From: Phoronis australis | Taxonomy: Eukaryota; Phoronida; Phoronidae | Assembly: GCA_002633005.1 (NCBI GenBank) | Contig: NMRA01000155.1 | Location: 305,844 to 369,843, forward strand | Length of the DNA stretch: 64,000 nucleotides | Reading direction: 5' to 3' | Part shown: piece after piece, positions 51,101 to 62,194 of the stretch | Layout of the letters: every line of letters begins with the position of its first letter | How positions within the stretch are numbered: position 1 is the stretch's first letter | Notes under the pieces: model-generated | What the model was told of the DNA's origin: nothing | Database searches by the model: none | What the model saw: the letters and a program-made list of their open reading frames with translations, nothing else | Translations under genes and position numbers: made by a program

Positions 51101-54100
51101 ACAGTGAGATCTGTCGAGTCAGTCATCGTTTTACCTCAATTGTGACAAGTTCGTTCGTCGTTTGCTTTTTTACGAGTCAGTCAATATGCCACACTGTTGC
51201 TGTGTACCATGATGTACTCATTATCATCTCAAGCGCGCTTTGAAAGCACCTTTGCAATGCTTTCCGAACGATGACACATTTCGCCGTATTTGGCTCGTTC
51301 GTGTGAAGAACGCAGCGTTACCCGTCCACGCAAACTTCAAAGCAGTGAAGGGTTACCGAGTGTGTGGCAAGCATTTTCTGCCGTCAGATAACGAGAGAGA
51401 TATGTACGCTTAATTGATGAAGGTCCCTTCGAAACATCGCCTGAAGAAGGGTGCCATACCGTCGGTGTTGATTCCCGGCAGTGCCCCGTCGCCACCCCCG
51501 AGAATTGCATTTTTGAAGCGAGAAGCCTCCCGAGCTATGGCCACTACAGTGTCTGGAGGCGCTTCATCTACTGTCAGTAGTGCCTCTGAACGTACCTCCA
51601 GAGCATGCAATTCCGGAACTAGCAGTGATTCGTCCTGTGCTGTTGTCTTTTGTCCAGAGCCTGTAAGCAGCCCTGCAGCGATGTTGAGTAGTGGTAGTGA
51701 ATGCAGGCCCAGTTCGACACACAGTGACGAGGACAGTTCGTCGTCCTATGAACAGGTCGGCGAGCCAAACTTTGATACGTTTATTGTGGACTTGTCTAAA
51801 GTATTGGAGCTATTTCGACGGTGATAGATGTGTAGCGAGGGAGTCAACGGCAGGAGGTAAGCAGTTTGGGTGCTCAGGTCACCATCCAGTGGGAGTGTGT
51901 CGCTGGACACTTGACAAGTTGTGCGTGTGCGTACTCTGCCTCATTATACTCGGCTCAAACATATACCCACCCTCTGACTGGCCCTGAAAAAATTTCTCGT
52001 CACCACTGCTATGAACAATGTCTCACTACTGTTACTGTGGTATGGGTTACGGGCTCCAGCCATTTTCAGGTTACTACAAACTAAACAATCCCTACATCCA
52101 ACTTAATTTGATTTCTCTAACAACCTGCTTTGTCGTAGAATACTCGTGACGCCAATTTTAGAAAAACAGCACGAAAACAAAAGTAGTACAGATTCCCACA
52201 GTAAACTCAACGCAGAGCCAAATTGGCGCGAAATTCTTGCCTCCCAAAACGTCACTTCCGGAGTAAAGAACTAGTAATTAATTAAATTACGAAAAGCTGT
52301 GATTAAGTGAAAAATACGTCTGTGATAATCAACGAACCTTACTTTTGCTAAAAATGGCATGAAAATGTTTGCCTTCGCCTTTAAGGTGTTGAAAACGTCG
52401 GTGTTCGGTGGGAGGTGAAAGTGTGATAAGACCTGAAATATTATGCCGTGCAAAAAAGTGATGGAAGACATTGTGTCTTAGTGGGCTGTCACAAAAACGA
52501 CGAACGTGGAAGTAATCAATTTGCAGTAAACATGACAAGATCTTCAAGGTTGGCCGTGTTTACCGCCGTTTAAATTTTGTATTCCCAAGAATTCAATAAG
52601 CCATAGAATGGTTATGTGAAATAAATAGAAAATAATGTAAGAAAATTAAATAATTCTCTGAAATTGAAGATAGATGGGCCAAATAAATCTTTTGGTTTAA
52701 AATAGGATGGGCGAGCCATATACAGTGGAACAGAAACACAAACTATAAATATATGAACAATTCCCAGACTGATAACAATGCGTTTAAATCGCTTTTTAAC
52801 ATTTGATTAACAACACTATTGTATATGAAAGTAGTGTTTTAAGTCAGCCTGTTGATATCGTACCGGGGAAGGGACCAGGTGAGATACTTTCCCACCCCTT
52901 TGAGTATTATTTAAAGAAAAACAAAATTTTTGGGAACCGTTTCATGACGTTTGGGTCTATATAAAATTCAAAATCGTCATTATCATGACATCGGTTGTGT
53001 AATGTTAAGTTTGAATATTTAGACATCGCGCAATAGAAAAATAATTATACAATACGATATAGCTACATGTATGTACATGTATTGCAGTTATTCAAGACTA
53101 ACAAAAGAGTCATATGCAGTTTTTCTCACTATTGTGACATTTATTAATGCTTTGCGAGTAGGTGGTATGAAGGGAATTTAAATGACTAGTAAAGGTGTTC
53201 ATGTTCAAGAGTAATTTTGAAAAATCAGCATACAGGTAAGTTCTTTACGTTGCCTCCTCTCGATCATAATTTAAATGGTTCAAATATGTTTCTACTCTAC
53301 GCTGGTTCTGAACTGCAATGGTTTCAGTAACTTAAGGTCTGCCTCCGTATTTTGGTGCCTGCATGCATTTGTAGGTCTATATTGAAATGTGGACCAGTGG
53401 AATAATGCTGAATGGTACAACACGAAATTCCATCTGCAGGGGCAGATCCAGGATTTTGAGTTAGGGGGGCCAGGACAGAGTATTAGCCAGGATTTTCCCG
53501 TCAGACATTCGCACCCACGAACTGCCAAATGTAATCTTAGAATTTTAGGGGGGCCATGGCCCCCTTGGCCCCCCTCTAAATCCGCCACTGATCCGTGTGC
53601 ATCATTGTGCTTGTCTTGGTTTGAGTGTTTGTCGTATATATGGTTCTTAAATGAGTGACAAGGTATTGTTTTATTGTTTCGTTTGACGCCTTTTAATCGT
53701 CCGTGTGGAAAAGATTTGTTACGTAATACACAAAGCAATGTGGGATTGTGGTCATCCCAAGCAGCACCGTCAGCAGACGTATGCATACAATCTGAAGAGG
53801 TTATTTCCTTTGAGTAGCATTTCAAGCTGCCAAAAATTCAGTTTGTCTCAGATGCGTGAATACTGGTAGCATCTATCCACGACCAACATTCAGCTTTTCC
53901 TCTGTTGAAGTGACACTTCCAGGAGAGAGGACGATGATGACCGACATGCAGAAATCCATATGTGGGCATGAACGTTTGTCGTAGATACGTGGAAGGGAAA
54001 TGAACCAAAAATGAAGTAAATGCTTTCATTGTTTTGATTGGCGCCTTGTGATTCAGAGTTTGTCAAAAAGTACGACATTGTTTCGTTTGGCATTCATCTC

Positions 54101-57100
54101 CATTTAGTATGTTTTGTTGCTGCTGCAGCCACATGCCACTAACGCATTTATCAATAGATGGGGAAGCATATTTGTGCATTTTTTTAGCATCAACCAATCG
54201 GAATGTCAACATATAGCTTCCCCTGTTCAACAATGTGAAGCCATGTCTCATGTTCCATTCCCAGAATTACTCCCTCCCCCCTCCCTTGTAATATTAGTAA
54301 AGAATGTATTGTCGACTTCTCTAGCATAAAATCGGCAATTTCTCTGGGGTAAGATCGAAAAAGCCTATCAAACAAATCGTTATTATTGACAATGTCTTCC
54401 ATAATGTGAAATTTTGAATTGTTTTGGCTCTTTAGAAAACTACTTTCCATACGAAGAGTACTTAGATATCCCATATGCAGCGCCACCTGTGGGAGACTTG
54501 CGATTCCAGCCTCCAAGGCCCCACACAGGTTGGAAAGGCATTTTAAACAGAACAAGAGAGACAACAGGTGTCAAAATGTGTCCACAGCCTAGTGCAGCGG
54601 TCCCGTTTGAAATAATTGATGAAGATTGTCTAACGTTAGACATTTACGTGCCATACGGAGTTTCGAAAGTCAGGTAAACGCACACACACAAACGCATGCA
54701 CACACATACACACACACGCACAGACGCACACATAGTCGTTTCTTAGCGAAATATGTTTACTGTTATGACTCGAAAGTTCGCACATGCTCAAATGTAAGAC
54801 ATCTTCTATGAGAAATTTGATGATACAGTTGAAATTAATCAGCCAGTTACGGATTTTTAAGTTTAAGTCGTAGGTGAATGTAAAGAGGCCACGCCTCTGT
54901 AAGGTCAATGGCATCTTTTCAGAACTCAAGCGAACGACTTTTGATAGAAAGCATGCAGTGGCGTTGTTGTTAAACTGAATTTATCTTTTTCATGAAGAGC
55001 TTTAACAGGAAAACAACACAGACTTCATCCATTCGTTCAATAGGTACAGACAGTTGCCCGTCATGGTTTTCATACACGGAGGAGGTTACGTCTTTGGCTC
55101 CAAGAACATATATCTTGGCAACGGCTTGGTCCAGAGAGAAGTCATTTTGGTTGTGATAAATTATCGACTCGGTCCATTTGGGTTTTTGGCAACTGGTAGG
55201 TATTACAGAGGTTTAACTATGCATTTTAGTCGTAGTTGTTCTGTAAACTTTACTGTAACAAAAAGGAGATAAAATACGTCTTAACGTTATTACAAAGGTT
55301 GTCAGTTTGAGTTTAATTCAATTATCCATATCCATGGTTTAACTAGAATATACAAAGCCATTAAATTTATGCACTTATGACTTATAGAATGAAGCTGAGA
55401 AAATGAGGGTAAAATACAATATTTGATTTGAAATGTTAGTGGATTTGAAAACAGGTAAGATAAACCGATTTCATCAAATCTATTAATATTCTAATAAACG
55501 CTACAGTTCTTCACTCGTACATTTTGAATAGAACAGCTAAAACAGATGTCGAGCAAATTAAATCCCTAAGATCTTAACAAATATCAGAGCTTCTCATTTG
55601 ATCGTGAATGGTACTGAATACTTGACCATCTTCCTAATTGCCGTTATGTTCACAACAGGAGACAAGGCTTCAATAGGTAATTACGGTCTTATGGATCAAC
55701 ATTTGGCTCTGAAGTGGGTGAAGGAAAACATAGGGCACTTTGGAGGTGATCCTAATGAAGTTACTATCTTTGGACAATCGGCTGGAGCCGGAAGCGTTAT
55801 GTTTCAAGTCATAGCACCCGCCAATAGAGGGCTATTTAAACGAGCTATTCCTGAGAGCGGCGCCGCCGGGTGTCCATGGTCTCTCCTCACAAACGAAGCG
55901 GCACTTGCTAACGCGAAAAAAACAGCGGAAAAAATGAACTGCTCCTCGACAAGCACTCACATGATGATTAATTGCTTGAAACGAGTTGAAGCCATGGATG
56001 TCGTCATGGCGACTGCGGGGGATGTCCTAAACCCCATTTATATGAGTCCCGTTGTAGACGGTCATTTCATTCCGAAATCACCGGAGCAGATGTATAATGA
56101 TGGCGTAGCCCGAAATATTACCATTCTGATGGGACGTACGACGCACGAGGGCTACATGTACGTTTCCTATCCAGAAATAATTCTAAAAGATATTGAAGAC
56201 AAAAGTCCGTCTTTGGCTAAAGCCGTCGATTTTTACTACGCTGATGCCGTAAAGGCTGTTAAGAATGGTCTTACAGATAAGGAGAGTATATTACTTTTTA
56301 CCGACCTTGGGACGGACTATATGATTTCACACGCTATGGAGAATGAGGCGAATCTTCACGTAAGGTGAGAGCTCACCCAAGCTGGGTACATTTATCATGT
56401 CATTTTCTCACTGAAGTCAATACAACTCTGTCGCCACGAACTTTGTCGATCTTTCTGACAGGTTCAAACTTTAGCCCAGGTGAAATAAATATACACCCAA
56501 AACAAATTTCAATTGTAATTTGAACTAAATGAAACTCTTTAGCTGCTCCATAAAGTATCAGAACTCTAAGAAAATTTAATAAGTGGAACACCATAATTGT
56601 TGTAGAAGGGGGACAATTTGGTCTTATGCATACTCATGTGCTATGCGTTATCATTGATATTGCATATCAACATTAACGTAATAAAAATACTAGAAAAAAT
56701 GATAAATGATACAGGGTTATATAGAATTGGAAATATAAGATTAGAAATTATTAATTTTCAGGATATAATTCGTAGTTTATTGTTGCAAACACTGATCGAG
56801 CTACCTTTTCTATGTGGTGGATTTTAGTCAATATTAGAGTTCATTATATCATTGATTAAATAATGATGGAGCATATTTATGATACGTCTAGTGAACCCTG
56901 TACGATTTCTTAACTACAGACCAGGGCCTGGGGATTTATCCTCGTACTGGAGATGGAATTCGAAGATTTTGTTGACGTTTTTGTTGTTCTTTAAAACGAA
57001 ATCAAGGTAGCTGTCTTTCATTCTGTATTCGATTAATGTTTGGTTTAGGCGACTGAGAATCTAGTCCAAGTTTTCACTCGAGTCCTCTAGATGAAGGTTA

Positions 57101-60073
57101 AAAACTTTCTGGGTGAAAACTCGCGATTTCAAGTATAATCCGAGATTTTGAGTTCATAGGCAAGCTTTATTTCTGAGGTCAGCATGTGCAAACTAAGAGT
57201 ATACAGTCAGTCAGCCACGTAACCACAGTTTAAATGAGCACATGGAAAACAGACCGTTAGCTTAAGCTCGCACAAAAGTAGAACGAAAAATGTGAAAAAT
57301 AGTTCGAGTTCAATTTCAAGTACACTCGAGGTTAGGCCCAAGGCTCACTTCCGTAAAAGCTGGCTTTCACCGGAATGATGTGTAACTTTTGCTCTTACAA
57401 AGAGCTGCTGACAGACCGCTTCTCTTCAATGCAATGATCGGGAAATATATAATGGCACGGGCCGTGACAAGTCAATTTGTAGCACCGTGTTCATCCTGCT
57501 TCAGGTAGCTCATACAGTGTTCACAGCATCATATTAATCTATCCTGTACTGGAAATAAGTAAAATCGTACCATATAACTTCTCTTGTGAGAAATCTTATT
57601 ACGTATCTTATTTCATCTTATTTCTTTTGTTTGTATACATGTATGTGCATTGTTTTTAAAAATGCTCAGAGGTAATATCACAGATAACGTATGGCATCTC
57701 GTTACGCGTAAGGCTAGATTAAACCCTCTCTAAAAACGTCGTGTGGCTGAAAATATCCAACCGATACGCTAAGCAGGTCTGTAGGAAACAGAAGTACCAG
57801 GGTCCATGTGCCCTCTCCCACCGTAATGGTTTGCAAGCGTCATGGTTGAACAATTCGTGGTGACTGACGTAAGAATATTAAGCGCGTTGGTTCCCCAGGT
57901 TAGGGAAAAAGTGCGACAGAGCATAATACTGTCAGAGAGATATATAAGATTAAAAAGAGAATATTTGTCAACTACAAGTGCAGGATACCCGTCAGGACAT
58001 GTTTGTCAGGGGCCCTCCGGTTTTTGCTTCATGTATCGTCTACAAGCACTTGAAACCGAACTCCTTATCATACTTGAGAAAACAGGATATGGGATTTTCT
58101 GAAGCAAATTTATTCCGGCTTTCTAAGTTCAAGAAGACAATTTTCTGATCAGTTTTTCTTCTGTTTTCTTTTTTGATATTGCATGTCATTTTACATTAAC
58201 GTGTCCCATGACGGAGAGGGACCCTTATGATATAAACTGTTGCTGCTCATTTCCTGGTTCCGAAATAACCTGTCACCTCAATGATGATGTCATCCATGGT
58301 CTTTCTTTCACTTTTTATCAATATCCTTTCGTCTTATGAAGCCGTTATCGGAGAGACTGGTGACGGTATCAATTGTCACTTTTTCCTGTTCTTTAAATGA
58401 TATAAACTATCATAATGAGGGCTCTCCTCACTAGGTAATTATTGCTAATATGAAATAACCCGTAGACGTATGTTTATAGCTTTCGAATAATTCTAAGCCT
58501 TCAAAAGTAGCAACATTCAGATACACCAGGGGATGCAAGCTTGGTGAAAACCGGGGATATGAGTGTGATGGCGAAATTTGGTACGTTTAGTCCTTCCTAG
58601 GAACGTGCCAATAAGCCTTCACGTTCTTTCATTTACTCTACACTGTATTCAATGATTCTGGTGCTTTATTAAGGGTATCTCACTTTTGCTTAACTCTTGT
58701 TTCAGCAACGGAGGCAAGCTATACATGTTTATCTTTAACTTCCATGCAAGCGTTTCCTTCATGTTTAATTCCACAACCCCGGACTTCATATACGGATTGC
58801 ACGGTGAAGAGCTGTCGTACGTGTTTGGCTACGCGTGCGTGCGAACTCCAGAGCTCGACTCAGTGATGTCTTACTCTGGAATGAAGAAAAGCGATATCAC
58901 CATGTGCCATGCAATGATGGACATGTGGACCAACTTTGCCTACACCGGGTAAGATATGTATGCTACAAACCTTCCGTCTGTTGAAAATACATATTCAATT
59001 AATTTATGTCACTTGCCATTATAGAACCAAAATGCGCCCTTGTTTCTAAGCTGGATTAGAAGAAACCGAGAACCGAGCAAGTTTAGAGGCCATAATCCGG
59101 AGTCGTTTTTACAGAAGACGGCTTTGCAATGCCAATGATATAACTTACCCATTTCTCGAGAAAAGATCAAACACAAAAATTAATCATTTGCAATAATTTA
59201 TTCGAATGTACACCATTCAATGAACTTTTTAGCTTGTTTCAATGTTTCAATAGTACAACTTCTTACACTGGTTATCGAAAACGCATACGCTGTAGCTGCC
59301 ACTATCAAATGTTATTTACTGAATTACTAGGTGTAGATGTGAATTCACCGAATATTCAGCAAAAAACAAAACACGCTCGGACTATGGTTAGTATTGTCGA
59401 TTGTGTCTTATTGGAACGATGCGAGAGCTTCATTGACAATATATCTTTTCGGTCCAGCATTGTGCTCCCTCGCAATACATTCGAGGATACGTTATACCTT
59501 CAACATTTTTTCGCAGCTAGTTCTTACATTTTGTGTAAATATTGTTTGAAAAGCATAGAAACTACGCCTGTGGTTCGTAACGGGTTTACGCTCTGGAAAT
59601 AATGAGGACTGATCACGTGGAACAGGCGATTCTTATGGTCACCTGGCTGTACCAGGAGGTACGTCTTTTCCTAAACTCCTTATTCACTTCTCAGTCAAAT
59701 GTAAAGAGAACAGAGTTACAAAAAGGGTTGAAACCATTGGTAAAGTTTTTTAAAGAACTGGTGGAGAGAAATTTTATTGCATATTTTTCATGTTTCTCAA
59801 AATCGTCCATTGTTTGTACATTTCAGCCACCCTCTCATGGGCAGACGTCATTTTAATTTGAATTGGCCTCAGTACAAAATGGATACGCAATATGTCTTCA
59901 ATATCAACAAAAATCTGACCGTGTCATCTGGCGACGACCTGATTCTTACACCCCGTGGCAATCCGGACCTGCTCCGTCCAAAGAAGATTAAGTTTTGGAA
60001 TAAGTTAGCCCCGAAGCTCAGGAAAATCGACACCCCTATGCCTTGCAATACGACAGCTACTGGGATGCCCTAA
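46215..60073 (+). CDS. Gene 3: secreted tandem two-domain carboxylesterase-like protein (pseudoesterase-esterase), 7 exons, 1101 aa
   Basis: Exons are 46215-47644, 48003-48292, 54436-54673, 55044-55195, 55659-56364, 58706-58948 and 59827-60073, with GT-AG introns and the same phases as genes 1 and 2. The start at 46215 is chosen over 46206 because it aligns with its paralogs and has the same AAG-ATG-A context. It is one codon shorter in exon 3 and two shorter in exon 5, both in-frame. A signal peptide is followed by domain 1 (pseudoesterase), a linker with Cys and sequons, and domain 2 with an intact triad. Its nucleophile motif is GQSAG instead of GESAG. The tail is MPCNTTATGMP. Intron 2 is inflated to 6.1 kb by transposons. 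The splice into exon 3 gives Glu at the junction codon where the paralogs have Gly. Confidence 0.9.
48624..49065. mobile_element. Short inverted-repeat element in intron 2 of gene 3
   Basis: The left end TACCGTGAATTTCCGTAGAT plus AAGCCCA is inverted relative to the right end TGGGCTTATCTTCGGAAAAC plus TCCGGTA. Internal ACCAAATAAACGCCC words occur twice (near 48699 and 48966). It is about 440 bp, without coding capacity. Confidence 0.5.
50926..51084 (+). repeat. Left terminal inverted repeat of THAP element
   Basis: About 160 bases are near-identical to the reverse complement of 52220-52386. Shared stretches include AATTTAATTAATTACT, TGACGTTTTGGGAGGCAA and ATTTTTAGCAAAA. Weaker similarity may extend the arm to ~50875. 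Confidence 0.8.
51186..51824 (+). pseudogene. Broken THAP zinc-finger protein inside a TIR element
   Basis: From the ATG at 51186 one frame reads a THAP domain. There is an early Cys cluster (MPHCCCVP), then a TGA at 51210-51212 and CTHYHLKRAL. FPNDDTFRRIWLVRVK supplies the conserved Trp, YRVCGKHF the Cys-x2-His pair, and RLKKGAIPSVLIPG the closing AVPS-type motif. A second in-frame stop (TAA 51411-51413) precedes the open part 51414-51824, which is Ser-rich and acidic at its end. Further on, near 51866-51910, another frame reads GAQVTIQWECVAGHL, similar to a segment found after THAP fingers in transposon proteins. Two stops and frame breaks indicate a dead gene, unless the stops are spliced out, which I consider unlikely. 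Confidence 0.68.
52220..52386 (-). repeat. Right terminal inverted repeat of THAP element
   Basis: Reverse-complement partner of 50926-51084. The inner edge AAATTGGCGCGAAATT pairs with AATTTCGCGCCAATTT on the left. Confidence 0.8.
53437..53592. repeat. Dispersed repeat, copy B, intron 2 of gene 3
   Basis: GGGGCAGATCCAGGATTTTG at the left and CCCCTCTAAATCCGCCACTG at the right, with GGGGGGCCATGGCCCCC in the interior. It matches 38026-38185. The ends look like a miniature transposon; the family is not identified. Confidence 0.6.
54679..54732. repeat. (CA)n microsatellite
   Basis: An imperfect CACACA tract begins six bases into intron 3 of gene 3, immediately after the GTAAAC donor. Confidence 0.85.
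56365..58705. other. Intron 5 of gene 3: no supported internal gene
   Basis: Frames such as 57842-58102 lack known domains. A segment near 56920-57350 has weak inverted similarity to itself (AGGGCCTGGGG against reverse-complement GGGCCTAACCTCGAG) and may be an old element. Confidence 0.3.
58949..59826. other. Intron 6 of gene 3: open frame of unknown meaning
   Basis: Contains an uninterrupted 122-codon frame (59234-59602) directly followed by another (59602-59856) that runs into exon 7. Neither has a recognised domain or a counterpart in introns 6 of genes 1 and 2. The GT and AG sites around it join in phase exactly as in the paralogs, so it is treated as intron. Confidence 0.35.
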
Positions 60074-60348
60074 TTTACTCACACAAAGACACGTGACATA
60101 TAACTACTAGATACCAATGTTCTTTGTGCAGAAACAATGAAATTAGAACGATCGGATTGCTCAGATTTTCATTCTATAAAGATATGTTCATGGTGGAAGG
60201 GTTCACAGAGCTAAAATAAGGTTTCTGGTGAAACAGAAATTTTATTTATTTTCATGTCAATTATTTCCCTGTTTTCATGCTTCACTTCTTGAAAGAATTT
60301 GCTACGATTTATAGCACTTTTGTACCTATGTAACGAACGGAAATTTAC

Positions 60349-60354
60349 AATAAA
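60349..60354 (+). terminator. Candidate polyadenylation signal of gene 3
   Basis: An AATAAA lies 276 bases after the stop codon, in the context TTTACAATAAAATACC. Confidence 0.4.
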
Positions 60355-62060
60355 ATACCACTGTCAACGTTGAGCTCATTAAAAAGTAGAAAAATCATTT
60401 GTTTTTAAAAAATCTTTACATATTTTGGATGGGGCTGGGCGACAGCTCTCTATAGATCCAATTCTTTGCCTGCAATCTGCATTGCTAAATGCTCTACTAC
60501 ATACACTTTTTCATTAAAATCGCATGGTCTAGCGAGTGCTTTACGATCGATAGAGTAACAAATAGCCAGGCGTCAATCCAGGCGTCAGCAGATTTCCGGT
60601 CACGTGATGTAAACATCTGAGAAGTAGATCTTTGACTAGACATGTTTTCTGCATAAGACAAATGCGGCAAAATGGTTAAAAGATATTTAAAACAGACGTT
60701 GTGTAATTGAGTCAGAGAGCAAGTGTCATGGTCTGTTAATTCGTTCTATTTCCGAAACCGGCAAAACCTAAGAAATATCGGGAAAGTGCCTCACGATGGG
60801 TTCGACCATGTCGACCAATGTTGAACGTGAAAACGATGGAAACCATTTGTTGCATTCTTGCAAAAACGTAATCAGGCTCTTTACCAAAATAAGCGATTTG
60901 CTTATAAATTTTCAGTTAAATGCAGAAAATAAGAAAAGTTCTCGAGGAATTTCCCCCATTCGGTGACTTTGTGATTGACGCTGGATACATCTTTGCTCCA
61001 TTTCTTGTATGGAAATTTAAACCAGTTGCAACCAATTAGAAAGCTCAATTTTGAACTAAAATTTGCATAAAGAGCTAAAGCCAACCCTGAGACAAAACAG
61101 GTTTTTATAAGAAATTATTTTTAAAGGTTCATTTGCTACATGTCTATTTAGTTGTCTAGAAACAAAAATGAAATCAAACAAATTACTCTCTTAAAACCGA
61201 TCTCTTTACCGTGATAGCATTATATTTCATAACCAACTCAAATCAAAGGATGTTTTCTTGAATTTCTTGAATCGCTGATGGTTTCGAGGTTCTCATTTGT
61301 AACAGAAATAGAACCCTACCACAGTGAGGGATATTATGAGAGGAGTTATATACTGTAAGAGGAGTTATATACTGTAAGAGCAAAATTCCTAATTCGAGTT
61401 TCTTTTTTGATTCACATAGATTCTGCGAAATGCAGCTTTGAAAGCGTGTGGTGCAACTTTTCACTTCACAGAAATCTGACACTATTGTTCCCTGACTGCA
61501 GCATGTTGCTACTCTTGAACTTCAAAACAACACATCTTTACTTTAAAAGGTTTTGTCAGTAACGCAATACACGTGTTTAAAACAATTGGTTTATGTTTTG
61601 CAACATTGGCGGCTTGTGGAGCAAAGAAATTATTGAATATTGCCCGGCATTTCGCTTAGACACAATTGCTTGTGACGTTTTCGTTGTTTGTCTACGGCAG
61701 CATTACGTGATTGAGTGGGTGGAGCGATAGTAATTTCAGCGTCTCGTCAATTGAGTTTACGTTGGCAGACATTACATGTTTTTTAATCAAATTTTATTTA
61801 CCCTCATTGCGAATTACGAAACATGTTTGCTGCGTTTAAAGTCTTGCTTGTTAACTATCTCACGTCACATATTTTTGCCCTTTTACACCCTTCCGAAAAT
61901 GAAACGAGACTCAGAAAGTGTGGAAAAGAACAAAAATTGACACTTTTCAGGCCAAAACTACGACTTCCTTGCCAGTGCTCGACACGAGCCCAACACCTGA
62001 TTCTGAAAGCAAATTTACTACATATTCCACAATGTGGTTCAAATGCCCTGTCATTCAATC
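60355..62060. other. Intergenic stretch without a recognisable gene
   Basis: Only short unrelated frames on both strands. One small tandem duplication is listed separately. Confidence 0.35.
61339..61380. repeat. Tandem duplication of a 21-bp unit
   Basis: GAGGAGTTATATACTGTAA occurs twice in direct succession. Confidence 0.8.
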
Positions 62061-62070
62061 AGATACATAC

Positions 62071-62194
62071 ACAAAACGTACCGAGAGTAGCGTACATGAA
62101 GTGATATCCCACGAGACATTATTCCGCGTATCGATACGCATAATAATGTCCAGTGGGATATTACTTCATGTACGCCAATCGAGGTACGTTTTGT
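62071..62194. repeat. 124-bp near-perfect palindrome
   Basis: Two 62-base arms meet without a spacer at 62132/62133, inside GCGTATCGATACGC. ACAAAACGTA at the left edge pairs with TACGTTTTGT at the right edge (62185-62194). GCGTACATGAAGT and ATATCCCAC pair with their complements, with about a dozen mismatches and no indels. It could be a foldback MITE or an inverted duplication. Confidence 0.75.

Larger units (their letters stand above)
50926..52386 (+). mobile_element. Non-autonomous DNA transposon carrying a broken THAP gene, intron 2 of gene 3
   Basis: A ~1.46-kb element is bounded by ~160-bp inverted repeats (50926-51084 and 52220-52386). It carries a decayed THAP-domain reading frame in plus orientation, the same as the host gene. 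No full transposase catalytic region is visible, so it is a deletion derivative. THAP fingers plus long TIRs occur in P-element-like, Kolobok-like and ISL2EU-type elements; the superfamily is not resolved. The outer ends may extend to ~50875 and ~52425. Confidence 0.72.
48229..60073 (+). other. Gene 3, domain 2: active-type carboxylesterase domain with GQSAG elbow
   Basis: Catalytic residues are Ser744 (GQSAG, codon 55778-55780), Glu867 (THEG, codon 56147-56149) and His971 (LHGEEL, codon 58800-58802). The oxyanion loop is HGGGY. The residue before Ser is usually Glu in this family; Gln fits GxSxG and is tolerated in some esterases. It should be active. Confidence 0.87.

Noticed and set aside
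52471-52560. Possible additional THAP-like start (CVLVGCHKND) just outside the right TIR
   Set aside because: The Cys spacing is off, no later Trp or CxxHF block follows in any frame, and stops occur quickly.
56920-57350. Possible further inverted-end element in intron 5 of gene 3 with CAGGGCCTGGGG-type ends
   Set aside because: The end similarity is short and broken. I could not set boundaries or pair it convincingly with the 13891-15222 element.
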